From assembly GCA_036394075.1 (NCBI GenBank), contig DASWFT010000734.1, forward strand, positions 1 through 26,541: DNA of 26,541 bases. The letters are read 5' to 3'. This DNA is from JAWWPY01 sp036394075. GTDB taxonomy: Bacteria; Actinomycetota; Actinomycetes; Streptosporangiales; Streptosporangiaceae. The stretch's first letter is position 1. Each line of letters starts with the position of its first letter. The notes below the pieces were generated by a model. That model searched no databases, was not told the origin of the DNA, and saw only the letters and a list, made by a program, of their open reading frames with translations. Positions 20,387 to 26,541 of this stretch are shown one piece after another. The position numbers and the translations under genes were made by a program.

Positions 20387-22411
20387 ATGGCCTCCTACCG
20401 TAGGCGAGGGGCGCACGCGGCCGCCCGCGGGCACGTCGCGCCCTTCGTCGCAGTCAAGCGGATGCCGCCACTGGACGTGGGTGAGCGCGCACCGCTGAAA
20501 CGGGGCACCGGGGGGACACGGGTACGGGTGAGCGGCCTTCGCGCTCATGCACCGCGACTGAAACTGGTCGTAGCGGCCGTCGTCGCGGTGGTGGCGGTCG
20601 CCGGATTCATCGGCGGCCTGTCCGGCGACGCGTCCGCCGAGCCGACCGTTCAGGCCTTCCTGCTCGCCTGGGGGCAGGGCCGGTACCACACGGCGGCCGA
20701 GATGACGACGGGTGATCCGGCCACCGTGACCACTGCGCTGCGGACCGCCTATCAGCAGCTGGGCGCGGCCGCGTTCTACCTGACCATGGGGCGGATCAGG
20801 CAGGGCCACGGCACCGCGGTGGCCAGCTTCGGGGCATCGGTCGATCTGGGGCAGGACGGTGCCCCGTGGAACTACCAGGGACTCTTCCGGCTGCGCAAGA
20901 CCGGTGCGGGCTGGAAGGTGGTGTGGAGCCCGAGCGTCATAAACCCAGGCCTGCGGCCCGGGCTGCGGCTGGCGGTGGTGTCCACCATGCCTGCGCGGGC
21001 GCCGCTGCTCAGCGCGGCCGGGCAGCCGCTCGCCGTGCCCTCTGCGGCCTACGTCGCCGAGGTGACGCCGGGCAAGCTGGCCAGCCCGGTGGCCACCGCC
21101 CAGGCCTTCGGCCGGGTGACCGGACTGGACCCGAACCAGGTGCTCGGGGTGATCCTGGCCGCGCCGCAGTCGGCAGCGCTGAAGCTGCTGACGCTTGACC
21201 CCGCGTCCTACACGAGGCTCAGCTCCGGGCTGGGCCATGTGCCAGGCCTGGCCTTCCACCCGGTCAGCGAGCGGCTGTTCGACAGCCTCGCGCCTGATGT
21301 CACCGGATCGGTCGGCACGGAGGCTTCGCTGGCGCTGCGCGAGCAGGGCGTGGCCTACCGTCCGGGCAGCACGGTGGGCGTGTCGGGCTTGCAGCAGGTC
21401 TTCCAGCGGCAGCTCGCGGGTTCCCCGGCCACCGAGGTGATCGCCGAGGACGGGGCGGGCCGCCAGGTGGCCGTGCTCGCCCGGTGGCTGGGCCGCGCGG
21501 GGAGCGCGGTGCGGACGACCATCGACCCATCGGTCCAGGCCGCCGCCACGGCGGCCCTCGCCGGGCAGACCACGGCCGCGGCGGTCGTCGCTGTGCAGGG
21601 GTCCACCGGGCACGTCCTGGCGGTTGCCGATCACGGCGTGCCTGGCGTGCCGCGCGTGGATCCGCTGGGGGGGCACTATCAGCCGGGCCAGGCCTTCACG
21701 ATCGTCTCCACCGCCGCGCTGCTGTCAAGCGGCCTGCAGGTGAACTCGCCGATCCCGTGTACCAGCAGCAACCAGGTGGGCGGCCAGACGTTCACCAACG
21801 TGCCCGCCGAGCCGGCCCTCGGCACCCAGCCTCCGTTCAGCACGGACTTCGCGCAGGCCTGCGGCACGGCGTTCACCGGGCTCTCCCGCAGGATCGATGC
21901 GGGCCAGCTGGCCGCGGCGGCGGCCACCTTCGGTCTGGGCGCGAGCTGGAAGCTGCCGCTGACCGCCTTCCCCGGGTCCGTCCGCGTCTCCGGTGGCGAC
22001 GCCGGGCTGGCGGCCGACACCATCGGCCAGGGGGGCGTGCTGGTGAGCCCGCTGGCCATGGCGCTCGTCGCGGCGGGAGTTGACTCCGGCGTCCAGCGCC
22101 CGCCCACGCTGATCACCGCCCCGGCGGACCCCAGCCTGGCCCCCCAGGCCTTGTCCAGAGCGCAGACGATGGGCAGCCTGCGCGCGCTGATGCGGTCCGC
22201 CGTCCATTCCGGTGCCGCCCATCTGGCCGACCTCGCCGGGAAACCGGTCTACGGGCAGGTCGGGACCGCCCCGGCAGCGCCCGGATCGCGGCTGTGGGCG
22301 AGCTGGTTCGTGGGGTACCGTGGCGACGTGGCGTTCGCCGTGCTGGTACTCAGCAAGTCCCCGTCCACCTCGGCGGTTCCCCTGGGCGCCGCGTTCCTGG
22401 CCAGGTTTTAG
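20387..22411 (+). CDS. Penicillin-binding-protein-like membrane protein with all three catalytic motifs lost
   Basis: This 674-residue bitopic protein starts at ATG 20387 with GGGAGG 6 bases upstream. It has a basic cytoplasmic tail, a TM segment (about 59-77), an NTF2-like MecA_N-type domain (about 82-200), a PBP-dimer-like region, and a transpeptidase fold (about 390-674). Comparison with active class B-type proteins shows substitutions at every catalytic position. The SxxK motif (usually PGSTFK) is PGQAFT (Gln435, Thr438). The SxN motif is Ala491-Cys-Gly493 in FAQACGTAF. The KTG motif is Gln624-Val-Gly626 in YGQVGTA. The surrounding fold (TTIDPSVQAAA, AVVAVQGSTGHVLAV, QGGVLVSPLAMALVAA) is intact and the frame is open, so this is probably a functional pseudoenzyme rather than a pseudogene. 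It follows smpB by 13 bases and likely belongs to the ftsEX transcript. Confidence 0.85.
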   Translation: MASYRRRGAHAAARGHVAPFVAVKRMPPLDVGERAPLKRGTGGTRVRVSGLRAHAPRLKLVVAAVVAVVAVAGFIGGLSGDASAEPTVQAFLLAWGQGRYHTAAEMTTGDPATVTTALRTAYQQLGAAAFYLTMGRIRQGHGTAVASFGASVDLGQDGAPWNYQGLFRLRKTGAGWKVVWSPSVINPGLRPGLRLAVVSTMPARAPLLSAAGQPLAVPSAAYVAEVTPGKLASPVATAQAFGRVTGLDPNQVLGVILAAPQSAALKLLTLDPASYTRLSSGLGHVPGLAFHPVSERLFDSLAPDVTGSVGTEASLALREQGVAYRPGSTVGVSGLQQVFQRQLAGSPATEVIAEDGAGRQVAVLARWLGRAGSAVRTTIDPSVQAAATAALAGQTTAAAVVAVQGSTGHVLAVADHGVPGVPRVDPLGGHYQPGQAFTIVSTAALLSSGLQVNSPIPCTSSNQVGGQTFTNVPAEPALGTQPPFSTDFAQACGTAFTGLSRRIDAGQLAAAAATFGLGASWKLPLTAFPGSVRVSGGDAGLAADTIGQGGVLVSPLAMALVAAGVDSGVQRPPTLITAPADPSLAPQALSRAQTMGSLRALMRSAVHSGAAHLADLAGKPVYGQVGTAPAAPGSRLWASWFVGYRGDVAFAVLVLSKSPSTSAVPLGAAFLARF

Positions 22412-22542
22412 CCGGTTTCAACCTGGCTGACGGTGACCCGGTGACACCGGGAACGAGTCCTGGGGATTCCATAACCTGGAAGTGACCTGAATTTTGATTA
22501 CGTAAAGCAACCACGGAACTACCAGACGACGTCTTACCAGAT

Positions 22543-22778
22543 GACTGAGTGTCGCTTGGGGGGTTGCGGCTCAGTCGCCGTGATGAGAACCGGGCCTCAT
22601 CTCGGGGGAGGCCCGGTCTCAAAGGCCGGCCCCGACCCTGCCGGTCAAGCCCCCGTGGGCGCACTTCGGCCACCGCCAGCGTCCACGGGGGCATCTCATC
22701 ACCACCGGGGATGCCCGATGGGGGCCCGCTTCGCGGGTTACCGTCGGGCATCCTGTGTGTCTGGCTGGGGAATCCCAG
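22543..22778. ncRNA. Array of five stem-loops; candidate structured RNA (6C-like if read on the minus strand)
   Basis: Perfect stems are: GACTGAG 22543-22549 with CTCAGTC 22570-22576; ACCGGGCCTC 22589-22598 with GAGGCCCGGT 22608-22617; GCCCCCGTGG 22649-22658 with CCACGGGGGC 22683-22692; GGATGCCCGA 22709-22718 with TCGGGCATCC 22744-22753 (enclosing CCCGC-TTC-GCGGG); CTGGG 22765-22769 with CCCAG 22774-22778. On the minus strand the first two have C6 and C5 runs at their loops, which recalls the actinobacterial 6C RNA (two hairpins with C-rich loops). They could equally be serial terminators after the PBP-like gene or part of the leader of pre-tmRNA. The stems are seen directly; the RNA identity is inferred. 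Confidence 0.35.
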
Positions 22779-22846
22779 TTGGCCGGCGGGCGTTCAACAA
22801 GATAGCGTCAGCCGTGGTGGACGCCGCGTCGTTGCGGCTGGCGCCG

Positions 22847-22852
22847 TACAAC
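22847..22852 (+). promoter_or_regulatory. Candidate -10 element of ssrA
   Basis: TACAAC lies 6 bases before the predicted tmRNA 5' end (22859), the right distance for a -10 hexamer. No good -35 match is visible at 17-18 bases. Confidence 0.4.
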
Positions 22853-22858
22853 TCAACA

Positions 22859-23231
22859 GGGGGTGACTGGCTTCGACTTCGATAGTTGATCCAGGGGAAG
22901 CGAGCCGAGGACGGCGGACATAACCTCGTTAACACTGTGACCGCACATTTACAAGTGCCAATGTTAAGCGCACTCACCTCGCCCTCGCGGCCTAAATAAC
23001 CGCGAGTTAGGGGTTGTCAGCCCGGGAGAGCCTCCGGCCCGGTGTCTGGCATCAGCAAGGAGGATCCACCGCTCAGCCCGGTCGCGGGACTAAGCGGGAC
23101 ATCTAACAGCGACTGAGCCCGTCGGTGGCCTGCCTGCAGGACTGCCGGGGCTGAGAAAAGCGAAGCAGGCTGCGCTCGGAGAAGCCCTGGTGATGTACCG
23201 AAGGACGCGGGTTCGATTCCCGCCACCTCCA
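22859..23231 (+). ncRNA. ssrA: Transfer-messenger RNA (tmRNA, SsrA)
   Basis: This is a 373-base tmRNA. The 5' GGGGGTG (22859-22865) pairs with CACCTCC (23224-23230) to form the acceptor stem, with A23231 as discriminator; the following bases are CG, so the 3' CCA is not encoded. The T-arm reads GCGGG-TTCGATT-CCCGC. The tag frame starts at the resume codon GCC 22957 and encodes ANVKRTHLALAA, with TAA at 22993-22995. The tag begins ANxKR, like the Streptomyces tag (ANTKRDSSQQAFALAA), and ends in the LAA degron recognised by ClpXP. With SmpB it rescues stalled ribosomes and marks incomplete proteins for degradation. The 5' end is set by the acceptor pairing. Confidence 0.96.
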
Positions 23232-23243
23232 CGCGACAACGGC

Positions 23244-23269
23244 GACCCCTGTGCTTGCGCACCGGGGTC
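23244..23269 (+). terminator. Terminator of ssrA
   Basis: GACCCC (23244-23249) and GGGGTC (23264-23269) enclose GTGC-TTGC-GCAC, forming a long stem with one mismatch and a 4-base loop. It begins 13 bases after the tmRNA 3' end and is followed by a short T-containing stretch (TCATTTAT). Confidence 0.75.
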
Positions 23270-23332
23270 ATCGCGTCATTTATCCCAGGGGGGGGATCCC
23301 TCTGGAACCCCCGCGAGAAACCGGCGGCCCGG

Positions 23333-23662
23333 TCAGGTGGCACCGGTTCGCGCCGCGCAGTGACCGCCACCGTGGTGTAGGGCATCGTGAAGCTCCCCCC
23401 AATCGCGTCGATAGCGGCCCCGACGCCCGCCAGCACCTCCGGCCGCCTGGAACTGCCGGGCTTCTATGCCGGTGCCGCACCCGACGTCGAGCATGTCGGG
23501 TCCGGGGCTGGCGGCGACGATCCGGTCCACCATGGCGTCGGGGTAGCGGGGCCGGGTCCGGTCGTAGCGTTCGGCGTCCGAGCCGAACGACTCCGCCACC
23601 TCTCGGGCTTGATGGGGCTCGGGTCGGGAAAGACGTGATTGCTCGGGAGGTATAGTGGGCAC
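23333..23662 (-). pseudogene. Remnant of a class I SAM-dependent methyltransferase with its middle deleted
   Basis: The N-terminal part reads REVAESFGSDAERYDRTRPRYPDAMVDRI and MLDVGCGTGIEARQFQAAG, the start of a SAM-dependent methyltransferase including motif I (DVGCGTG). From about 23440 the frame turns into meaningless GGAGGRR. In the adjacent frame the sequence continues LAGVGAAIDAIGGSFTMPYTTVAVTARR, which is the usual C-terminal end of the same family. The two ends are therefore joined out of frame, with about 160-180 internal codons missing. The likely start is GTG 23662, which lies inside the first operator palindrome and would suit a leaderless transcript. The original stop has been lost as well. 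It is divergent from a TetR gene that probably regulated it. Confidence 0.75.
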
Positions 23663-23692
23663 GCGCCCACTTTAAATGGGCATGCGCCCACT
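23654..23692. promoter_or_regulatory. Two tandem operator palindromes between the TetR gene and the methyltransferase remnant
   Basis: AGTGGGC-ACGC-GCCCACT (23654-23671) and TGGGC-ATGC-GCCCA (23677-23690) are two copies of one palindrome, with centres 21 bases apart, about two helical turns. TTTAAA between them (23671-23676) can serve as a -10 hexamer in either direction. The site fits autoregulation by the adjacent TetR protein together with control of the divergent gene. The repeats are seen directly; the regulator assignment is inferred. Confidence 0.7.
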
Positions 23693-23733
23693 CGTCAATC
23701 GAACAGGCCCGGCGAGGCAAGGAGGGAGGCACG

Positions 23734-24336
23734 GTGCCGACGGGGGTAGCCATCCGCGACGCGCGCCAGCAACTGTTCGACGCCGCCGAGCGCGTCCTGC
23801 TCCGGGACGGGCCGAACGCGCTGACCAGCCGGGCGGTCACCACGGAGGCAGGCTGCGCCAAGGGCGTCCTGCACCGGCACTTCGCCGACTTCGACGCCTT
23901 CCTCGCCGAGCTCGTGCTCGACCGCATCGGCCGGATCGGCACCCAGGCCGCCGGGCTGCGCGAGTCCGCCGGGACCGGCACCGTCGCCGGCAACCTCACC
24001 GGCGCGCTGATGGCCCTGTTCGGGTCGGTCGCTGTGGCGATCGTCGCCCTCATCACCTTCCGGGATGACCTGCGCGCCCGGCTGCGCCAGGCCAGGCCGG
24101 ACGGTGGCGTACCGATCCTGACGGAAGCCACCGCCATGATCGCCTCCTACCTCACCGACGAGCGGGAACTGGGCCGCATCGCGGCGGATGCCGATGTTGA
24201 CACGCTCGCGCCCACGCTGATCGGGGCCGGGCACCTGCTGTTCGTCGGCCGGGAAGGCACCCCGCCAGAGGCTGAAGCCGTCCGCAAGGTCGTGACCACG
24301 GTCATCGCCGGCGTCGTGCAAGAACCGCTGCTATGA
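23734..24336 (+). CDS. TetR/AcrR-family transcriptional regulator
   Basis: This 200-residue regulator has a TetR helix-turn-helix in residues about 8-58: RQQLFDAAERVLLRDGPNALTSRAVTTEAGCAKGVLHRHFADFDAFLAEL. The rest is a helical ligand-binding and dimerisation domain. GTG 23734 is preceded by a strong AAGGAGGGAGG ribosome-binding site (23719-23729). Two tandem palindromes (23654-23692) lie upstream and probably bind this protein. Its natural target would be the divergent methyltransferase gene, which is now a remnant, so the regulator seems to have outlived it. The C-terminal domain gives no hint of the ligand. Downstream lies a fragment of an IS256-like transposase. Confidence 0.88.
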   Translation: MPTGVAIRDARQQLFDAAERVLLRDGPNALTSRAVTTEAGCAKGVLHRHFADFDAFLAELVLDRIGRIGTQAAGLRESAGTGTVAGNLTGALMALFGSVAVAIVALITFRDDLRARLRQARPDGGVPILTEATAMIASYLTDERELGRIAADADVDTLAPTLIGAGHLLFVGREGTPPEAEAVRKVVTTVIAGVVQEPLL

Positions 24337-24383
24337 ACGGCCCAGCATCGAGTCCAGACCCGGGGAATCGAGCTCCGAAGCGC

Positions 24384-24508
24384 GGCGGGATAGTCAAAGA
24401 ACGCGAGCAACCTTCCGCGTCGTCGGTGATCTTCGCGGCGGCCTTGGGAACTTCGGCCTGGCCCTGCTCTTGCAGGTAATCCCGCAACTGGGGGCACGAG
24501 CCGTACAC
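24384..24508 (-). pseudogene. Fragment of an IS256 (mutator)-family transposase, frameshifted
   Basis: On the minus strand EVPKAAAKITDDAE (to 24413) is followed, one base out of frame, by LLAFFDYPA (24410-24384). Together they match the IS256-family segment PKAVAKITDD-x-LLAFYDFPA that normally precedes EHW...TTNPIEST. One base is missing at 24411-24412 and the following EHW/TTNPIEST block is absent, so the fragment is non-functional. The N-terminal DDE region is also missing, and no terminal inverted repeats could be found. The piece lies between the TetR gene and the MBL-fold gene and marks an old insertion or rearrangement. The family call rests on this short motif only. Confidence 0.55.
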
Positions 24509-24595
24509 CTCGTCGCAAGACGAAATCGGCGAATTTGCCGCCAGGAGGGAGCGAACCGAGGAGTCCGCCGGTCAGCCGGTTTTGTCGTAGGACGG

Positions 24596-25633
24596 TTAGA
24601 ACGTGAATCTTGTGCCGACGGTGTTCGGCACGAAGGCCTCGCCGAACCGGCGGGCCATCGCGTGCTGCGCGCGCCAGCCGGTGCAGTGCGCGGGCACGAG
24701 GACTTTCGGCCCGAGCGCCGCCAGGTCGCCGACGACCCGGGGGATCAGCGGCTCGAAAAGCGGGCCGTTGAGGTGGAATCCGCCGAGCGCGGCATAGAGC
24801 GGCTGGTCGCCGGTCAGCCGCCCGGCGTAGCGGCAGATGTTCACGATCCCGGCATGCCCGCAGCCGGTGAGGACGACCAGGCCCGCGTCGCGGACGCTGA
24901 TGATGAGCGCCTGGTCATCCAGGACCAGCGGGTCAGGTTCCCATAGTCCCTTGAGGAACGCCTGCTGCGGCGGGAAGCCGGGCTCGTATCCGCTGACCCT
25001 GGGTACCTCGCCGGTGACCAGGACCGACCCGTCGAGCAGGAAGCTCGGCTGGCGGTTCTCGATGATCTGAAAGCCGATCTCCTCCAGGCCGCGGCGGCTG
25101 ACCGTGGGGATCTCGACCGGCTCCCGGCCGGGGAGCGCGACCCGGCGCTGCCGCCAGAAATGCGGGTGGATCAGGACCGGCATGTTCCGGGGGCCGAGGG
25201 CGCGGGCCAGTCCGTCGAGGCCTGTGGTGTGGTCGAAGTGCCCGTGACTGCAGATGATCGCCTCGATCGAGCCAGGATCGATGTCCAGCCGCCGCATGTT
25301 CGCGACGACGCCGTCCGGGCTGATTCCGGTGTCGAAGAGGATCCGGTGGGTCCGGTCACCCTTGCGGACCGTGATCAGCATCGAGAACCCGTGCTCGGCG
25401 ACCAGGGCATCCGGCACCGTGCCGCCCGCCATCACGCCGCAGTCACACCTGGCCGCGAGGACGAAGTCGGCCCGGCGGGCCGGGCCCTGGTCGGGCATGA
25501 AGACGTCGGTGACGTTGTCCATCAGCGAGACGATCTCAACCGAGTCGACCGGGTCGAGCATGATCGGATCCGCGATCTCCACGTCATGCAGCACTGCGGA
25601 CGGCGGCGCTGGCGGACTCAGGTCGACGCACAT
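24596..25633 (-). CDS. MBL-fold metallo-hydrolase
   Basis: This 345-residue metallo-beta-lactamase-fold protein has the zinc-binding signature SHGHFDHTTG (HxHxDH), a following TGCGHAGIVN loop that supplies a further His, and a late GGFHL and VPAHCTG that supply the remaining ligands. The arrangement resembles the group annotated as 7,8-dihydropterin-6-yl-methyl-4-(beta-D-ribofuranosyl)aminobenzene 5'-phosphate synthase-like hydrolases, but the true substrate is unknown. The N-terminal region EIVSLMDNVTDVF is typical of this group. The start at ATG 25633 has GGAG 7 bases upstream on the minus strand. No signal peptide is present. It is the only intact enzyme gene in the eroded region between ssrA and the right edge. 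Confidence 0.88.
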   Translation of the reverse strand: MCVDLSPPAPPSAVLHDVEIADPIMLDPVDSVEIVSLMDNVTDVFMPDQGPARRADFVLAARCDCGVMAGGTVPDALVAEHGFSMLITVRKGDRTHRILFDTGISPDGVVANMRRLDIDPGSIEAIICSHGHFDHTTGLDGLARALGPRNMPVLIHPHFWRQRRVALPGREPVEIPTVSRRGLEEIGFQIIENRQPSFLLDGSVLVTGEVPRVSGYEPGFPPQQAFLKGLWEPDPLVLDDQALIISVRDAGLVVLTGCGHAGIVNICRYAGRLTGDQPLYAALGGFHLNGPLFEPLIPRVVGDLAALGPKVLVPAHCTGWRAQHAMARRFGEAFVPNTVGTRFTF

Positions 25634-25695
25634 GGCATGCCTCCGGCAAGATCGGTGACATCACTCTAGGCAAAAGGCGCGCGAGCATCACCGGC

Positions 25696-25941
25696 ATGGC
25701 CACTCGAGCACTTCAGGCGGTCCAGGCCACCGGAATCGAGCACCGGGTGATCCGGCACGGGCCCGTTTCGGCTCTATCACCGCGTGGCCCGTCATCGCCG
25801 GCGAAAGGCTGGCCGGACACGAGATCACCCTGGGCGCGGGGCAACACGACGTGGCGATCGTCGCCATGGCCGGACGCTTGCCTCCCTCGGCGTGCAGGTA
25901 GCCGACGTGACCGACCGCGCGTGCCGTCCTCGTTCCGGCTG
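25696..25941 (+). pseudogene. Remnant of a YbaK/EbsC-family (aminoacyl-tRNA editing-like) gene
   Basis: The N-terminal ATRALQAVQATGIEHRVIRHGPV (from ATG 25696) is the typical start of YbaK/EbsC proteins, which hydrolyse mischarged tRNAs such as Cys-tRNA(Pro). Right after it, in another frame, comes FGSITAWPVIAGERLAGHEITLGAG (from 25767), the typical C-terminal part of the same family, so about 70-100 codons of the middle are missing. A second frame change near 25870 leads to TLASLGVQVADVTDRA, the usual end. The gene has therefore lost its core and acquired at least one more indel. The junction contains CCCGT on both sides in the expected ancestral sequence, consistent with deletion at short homology (inferred). 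Confidence 0.7.
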
Positions 25942-26382
25942 ACTCTGGCGCGTGATGTGATCGTGACCTGCACCCAGGCGGTCCGGCGGCTGCTGGACGA
26001 TGACCGGCGCTGGGAGGTCCGGTCGGCGGGCCAGAGCTCCAAGGGCGACCGCCTTGCTCGAGAACGCCACCGATATCCAGGCCCCGCCGCCTTTGCGCCC
26101 ACCGAGGCGGCTGCCCAGCGCAACTGTGTGTCCGCTGACGGTGGACCGAGGATGCCAGCTGATGTCCTGTGGTTGGCAGTTTCTGTGCCTGCCCGGCGAT
26201 CCGGGCCGCCACGGCGCTGCCGGACGACAGGAACGCTTCCCGCCGCAGGCTGAGCCGGGAGACCGTGCTAGCCGTACCTCAGGTTCGGGTGGCCGCACGG
26301 TGGATCTCCTGCTCACGCGCCGCGAGCATTGAGATGTAGGTGACCGGAGTGGCCGGCACCGCAGGTCACAGGAGGCATCCCG
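25942..26382. other. 441-base region without a recognisable gene
   Basis: Open frames on both strands lack family-like motifs. The GC pattern and frequent stops suggest decayed coding sequence continuing from the YbaK/EbsC remnant. A minus-strand stretch near 26279-26355 (reading PVTYISMLAAREQEIHRAATR) looks protein-like but has no start and runs antisense to the leader of the next gene. The final 20 bases carry the ribosome-binding site of the gene at 26383. Confidence 0.4.
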
Positions 26383-26541
26383 ATGCGCGCACCAGCTGAC
26401 AACGTCCCTTCCTCGCAGCCCGTCCTCATGAGGCTTCTGGTCAGGTCATGGGAATACCGCCGCCCCCGGCTCGCGGTGGGTGTGCGCATTGCCTCTGGCA
26501 TCTTCAACGTCGTCCTCGGCGTCGTTCTGCTCGCTTCCGCC
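26383..26541 (+). CDS. Small membrane protein, N-terminal part (3' end outside window)
   Basis: The frame is open from ATG 26383 to the window edge (53 codons). A strong AGGAGG ribosome-binding site (26370-26375) lies 7 bases upstream. The sequence MRLLVRSWEYRRPRLAVGVRIASGIFNVVLGVVLLASA contains a basic segment followed by a membrane helix (about residues 36-53). This EYR.PR...G.R...G.. N..LG..LL pattern resembles small two-helix membrane proteins of actinomycetes with no known function. The rest is not visible, so length and topology are unknown. Confidence 0.7.
   Translation, partial: MRAPADNVPSSQPVLMRLLVRSWEYRRPRLAVGVRIASGIFNVVLGVVLLASA

Larger units (their letters stand above)
22412..22858. 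other. 447-base non-coding region rich in hairpins upstream of ssrA
   Basis: No family-like protein is encoded on either strand. The 5' part has small inverted repeats right after the PBP-like stop (22411-22427 and CCCGGTG-A-CACCGGG at 22437-22451), then a less GC-rich stretch (about 22480-22545). Bases 22543-22778 hold five consecutive stem-loops. The last 80 bases lead to the ssrA 5' end and contain its candidate -10 element. Confidence 0.6.

Noticed and set aside
23017..23436. Minus-strand open frame including EVAGIEPASFGTSPGLL
   Set aside because: It runs antisense through the tmRNA gene and is a well-known type of spurious protein call; only its first part (23350-23436) is real, as the C-terminal end of the methyltransferase remnant.
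23593..23602. CCGCCACCTC, a 10-base match to the tmRNA 3' end, considered as an attachment-site duplicate
   Set aside because: Too short, in the opposite gene context (inside the methyltransferase N-terminal codons), and without the preceding TTCGATT; probably chance.
26279..26355. Minus-strand segment reading PVTYISMLAAREQEIHRAATR
   Set aside because: Protein-like composition but no start or family match; it is antisense to the leader of the gene at 26383.
1..26541. CRISPR arrays, complete insertion sequences, tRNA or rRNA genes
   Set aside because: No regularly spaced repeats, no complete transposase with terminal repeats, and no tRNA or rRNA features were seen apart from the tRNA-like part of tmRNA.

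Overview
The window is a high-GC (roughly 70%) bacterial chromosome segment from an actinomycete (Actinomycetota). The evidence is strong GC bias at third codon positions, frequent GTG/TTG starts, the gene order prfB - ftsE - ftsX - smpB - ssrA typical of actinobacteria, a very large NAD-type glutamate dehydrogenase like that of Streptomyces, and a DUF6912-type protein. The order or family cannot be fixed from sequence reading alone.

Left part (1-5.9 kb), all on the + strand: the 3' end of a GH3 beta-N-acetylhexosaminidase, a HAD phosphatase-like protein, a Vsr-type mismatch endonuclease, a DUF6912 protein, a secreted two-domain protein (EXORDIUM/PHI-1-like domain with an HEYAE motif, plus a ricin-type lectin), and delta-1-pyrroline-5-carboxylate dehydrogenase.

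Middle-left (5.9-16.6 kb), + strand: a second HAD protein that seems to start at AUC and has Asn where the nucleophilic Asp should be; a chromate-type transporter; a small membrane protein; then a tight run of acetoacetyl-CoA synthetase, tryptophan 2,3-dioxygenase and NAD-glutamate dehydrogenase with 13-nt gaps. Together with the P5C dehydrogenase these genes suggest use of amino acids and ketone bodies for carbon.

Middle-right (16.7-23.3 kb): a translation and cell-division block. It holds prfB (with an unusual codon-recognition tripeptide), a tiny divergent zinc-ribbon membrane protein, ftsE, ftsX, smpB, a penicillin-binding-protein-like gene that has lost all three catalytic motifs, a series of strong hairpins, and the tmRNA gene ssrA (tag ANVKRTHLALAA) with its terminator.

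Right part (23.3 kb to the end), downstream of ssrA: an eroded accessory zone. It contains a methyltransferase reduced to its two ends, a TetR regulator that still has two tandem operator palindromes facing that wreck, a frameshifted scrap of an IS256-like transposase, an intact MBL-fold hydrolase, a YbaK/EbsC-type gene with its middle deleted, about 440 bases with no recognisable gene, and the start of a small membrane protein cut by the window edge.

The strongest leads are the catalytically dead PBP-like protein beside ftsEX, the SKY (instead of SPF) motif in release factor 2, the apparent AUC start codon, and the hairpin array before ssrA.
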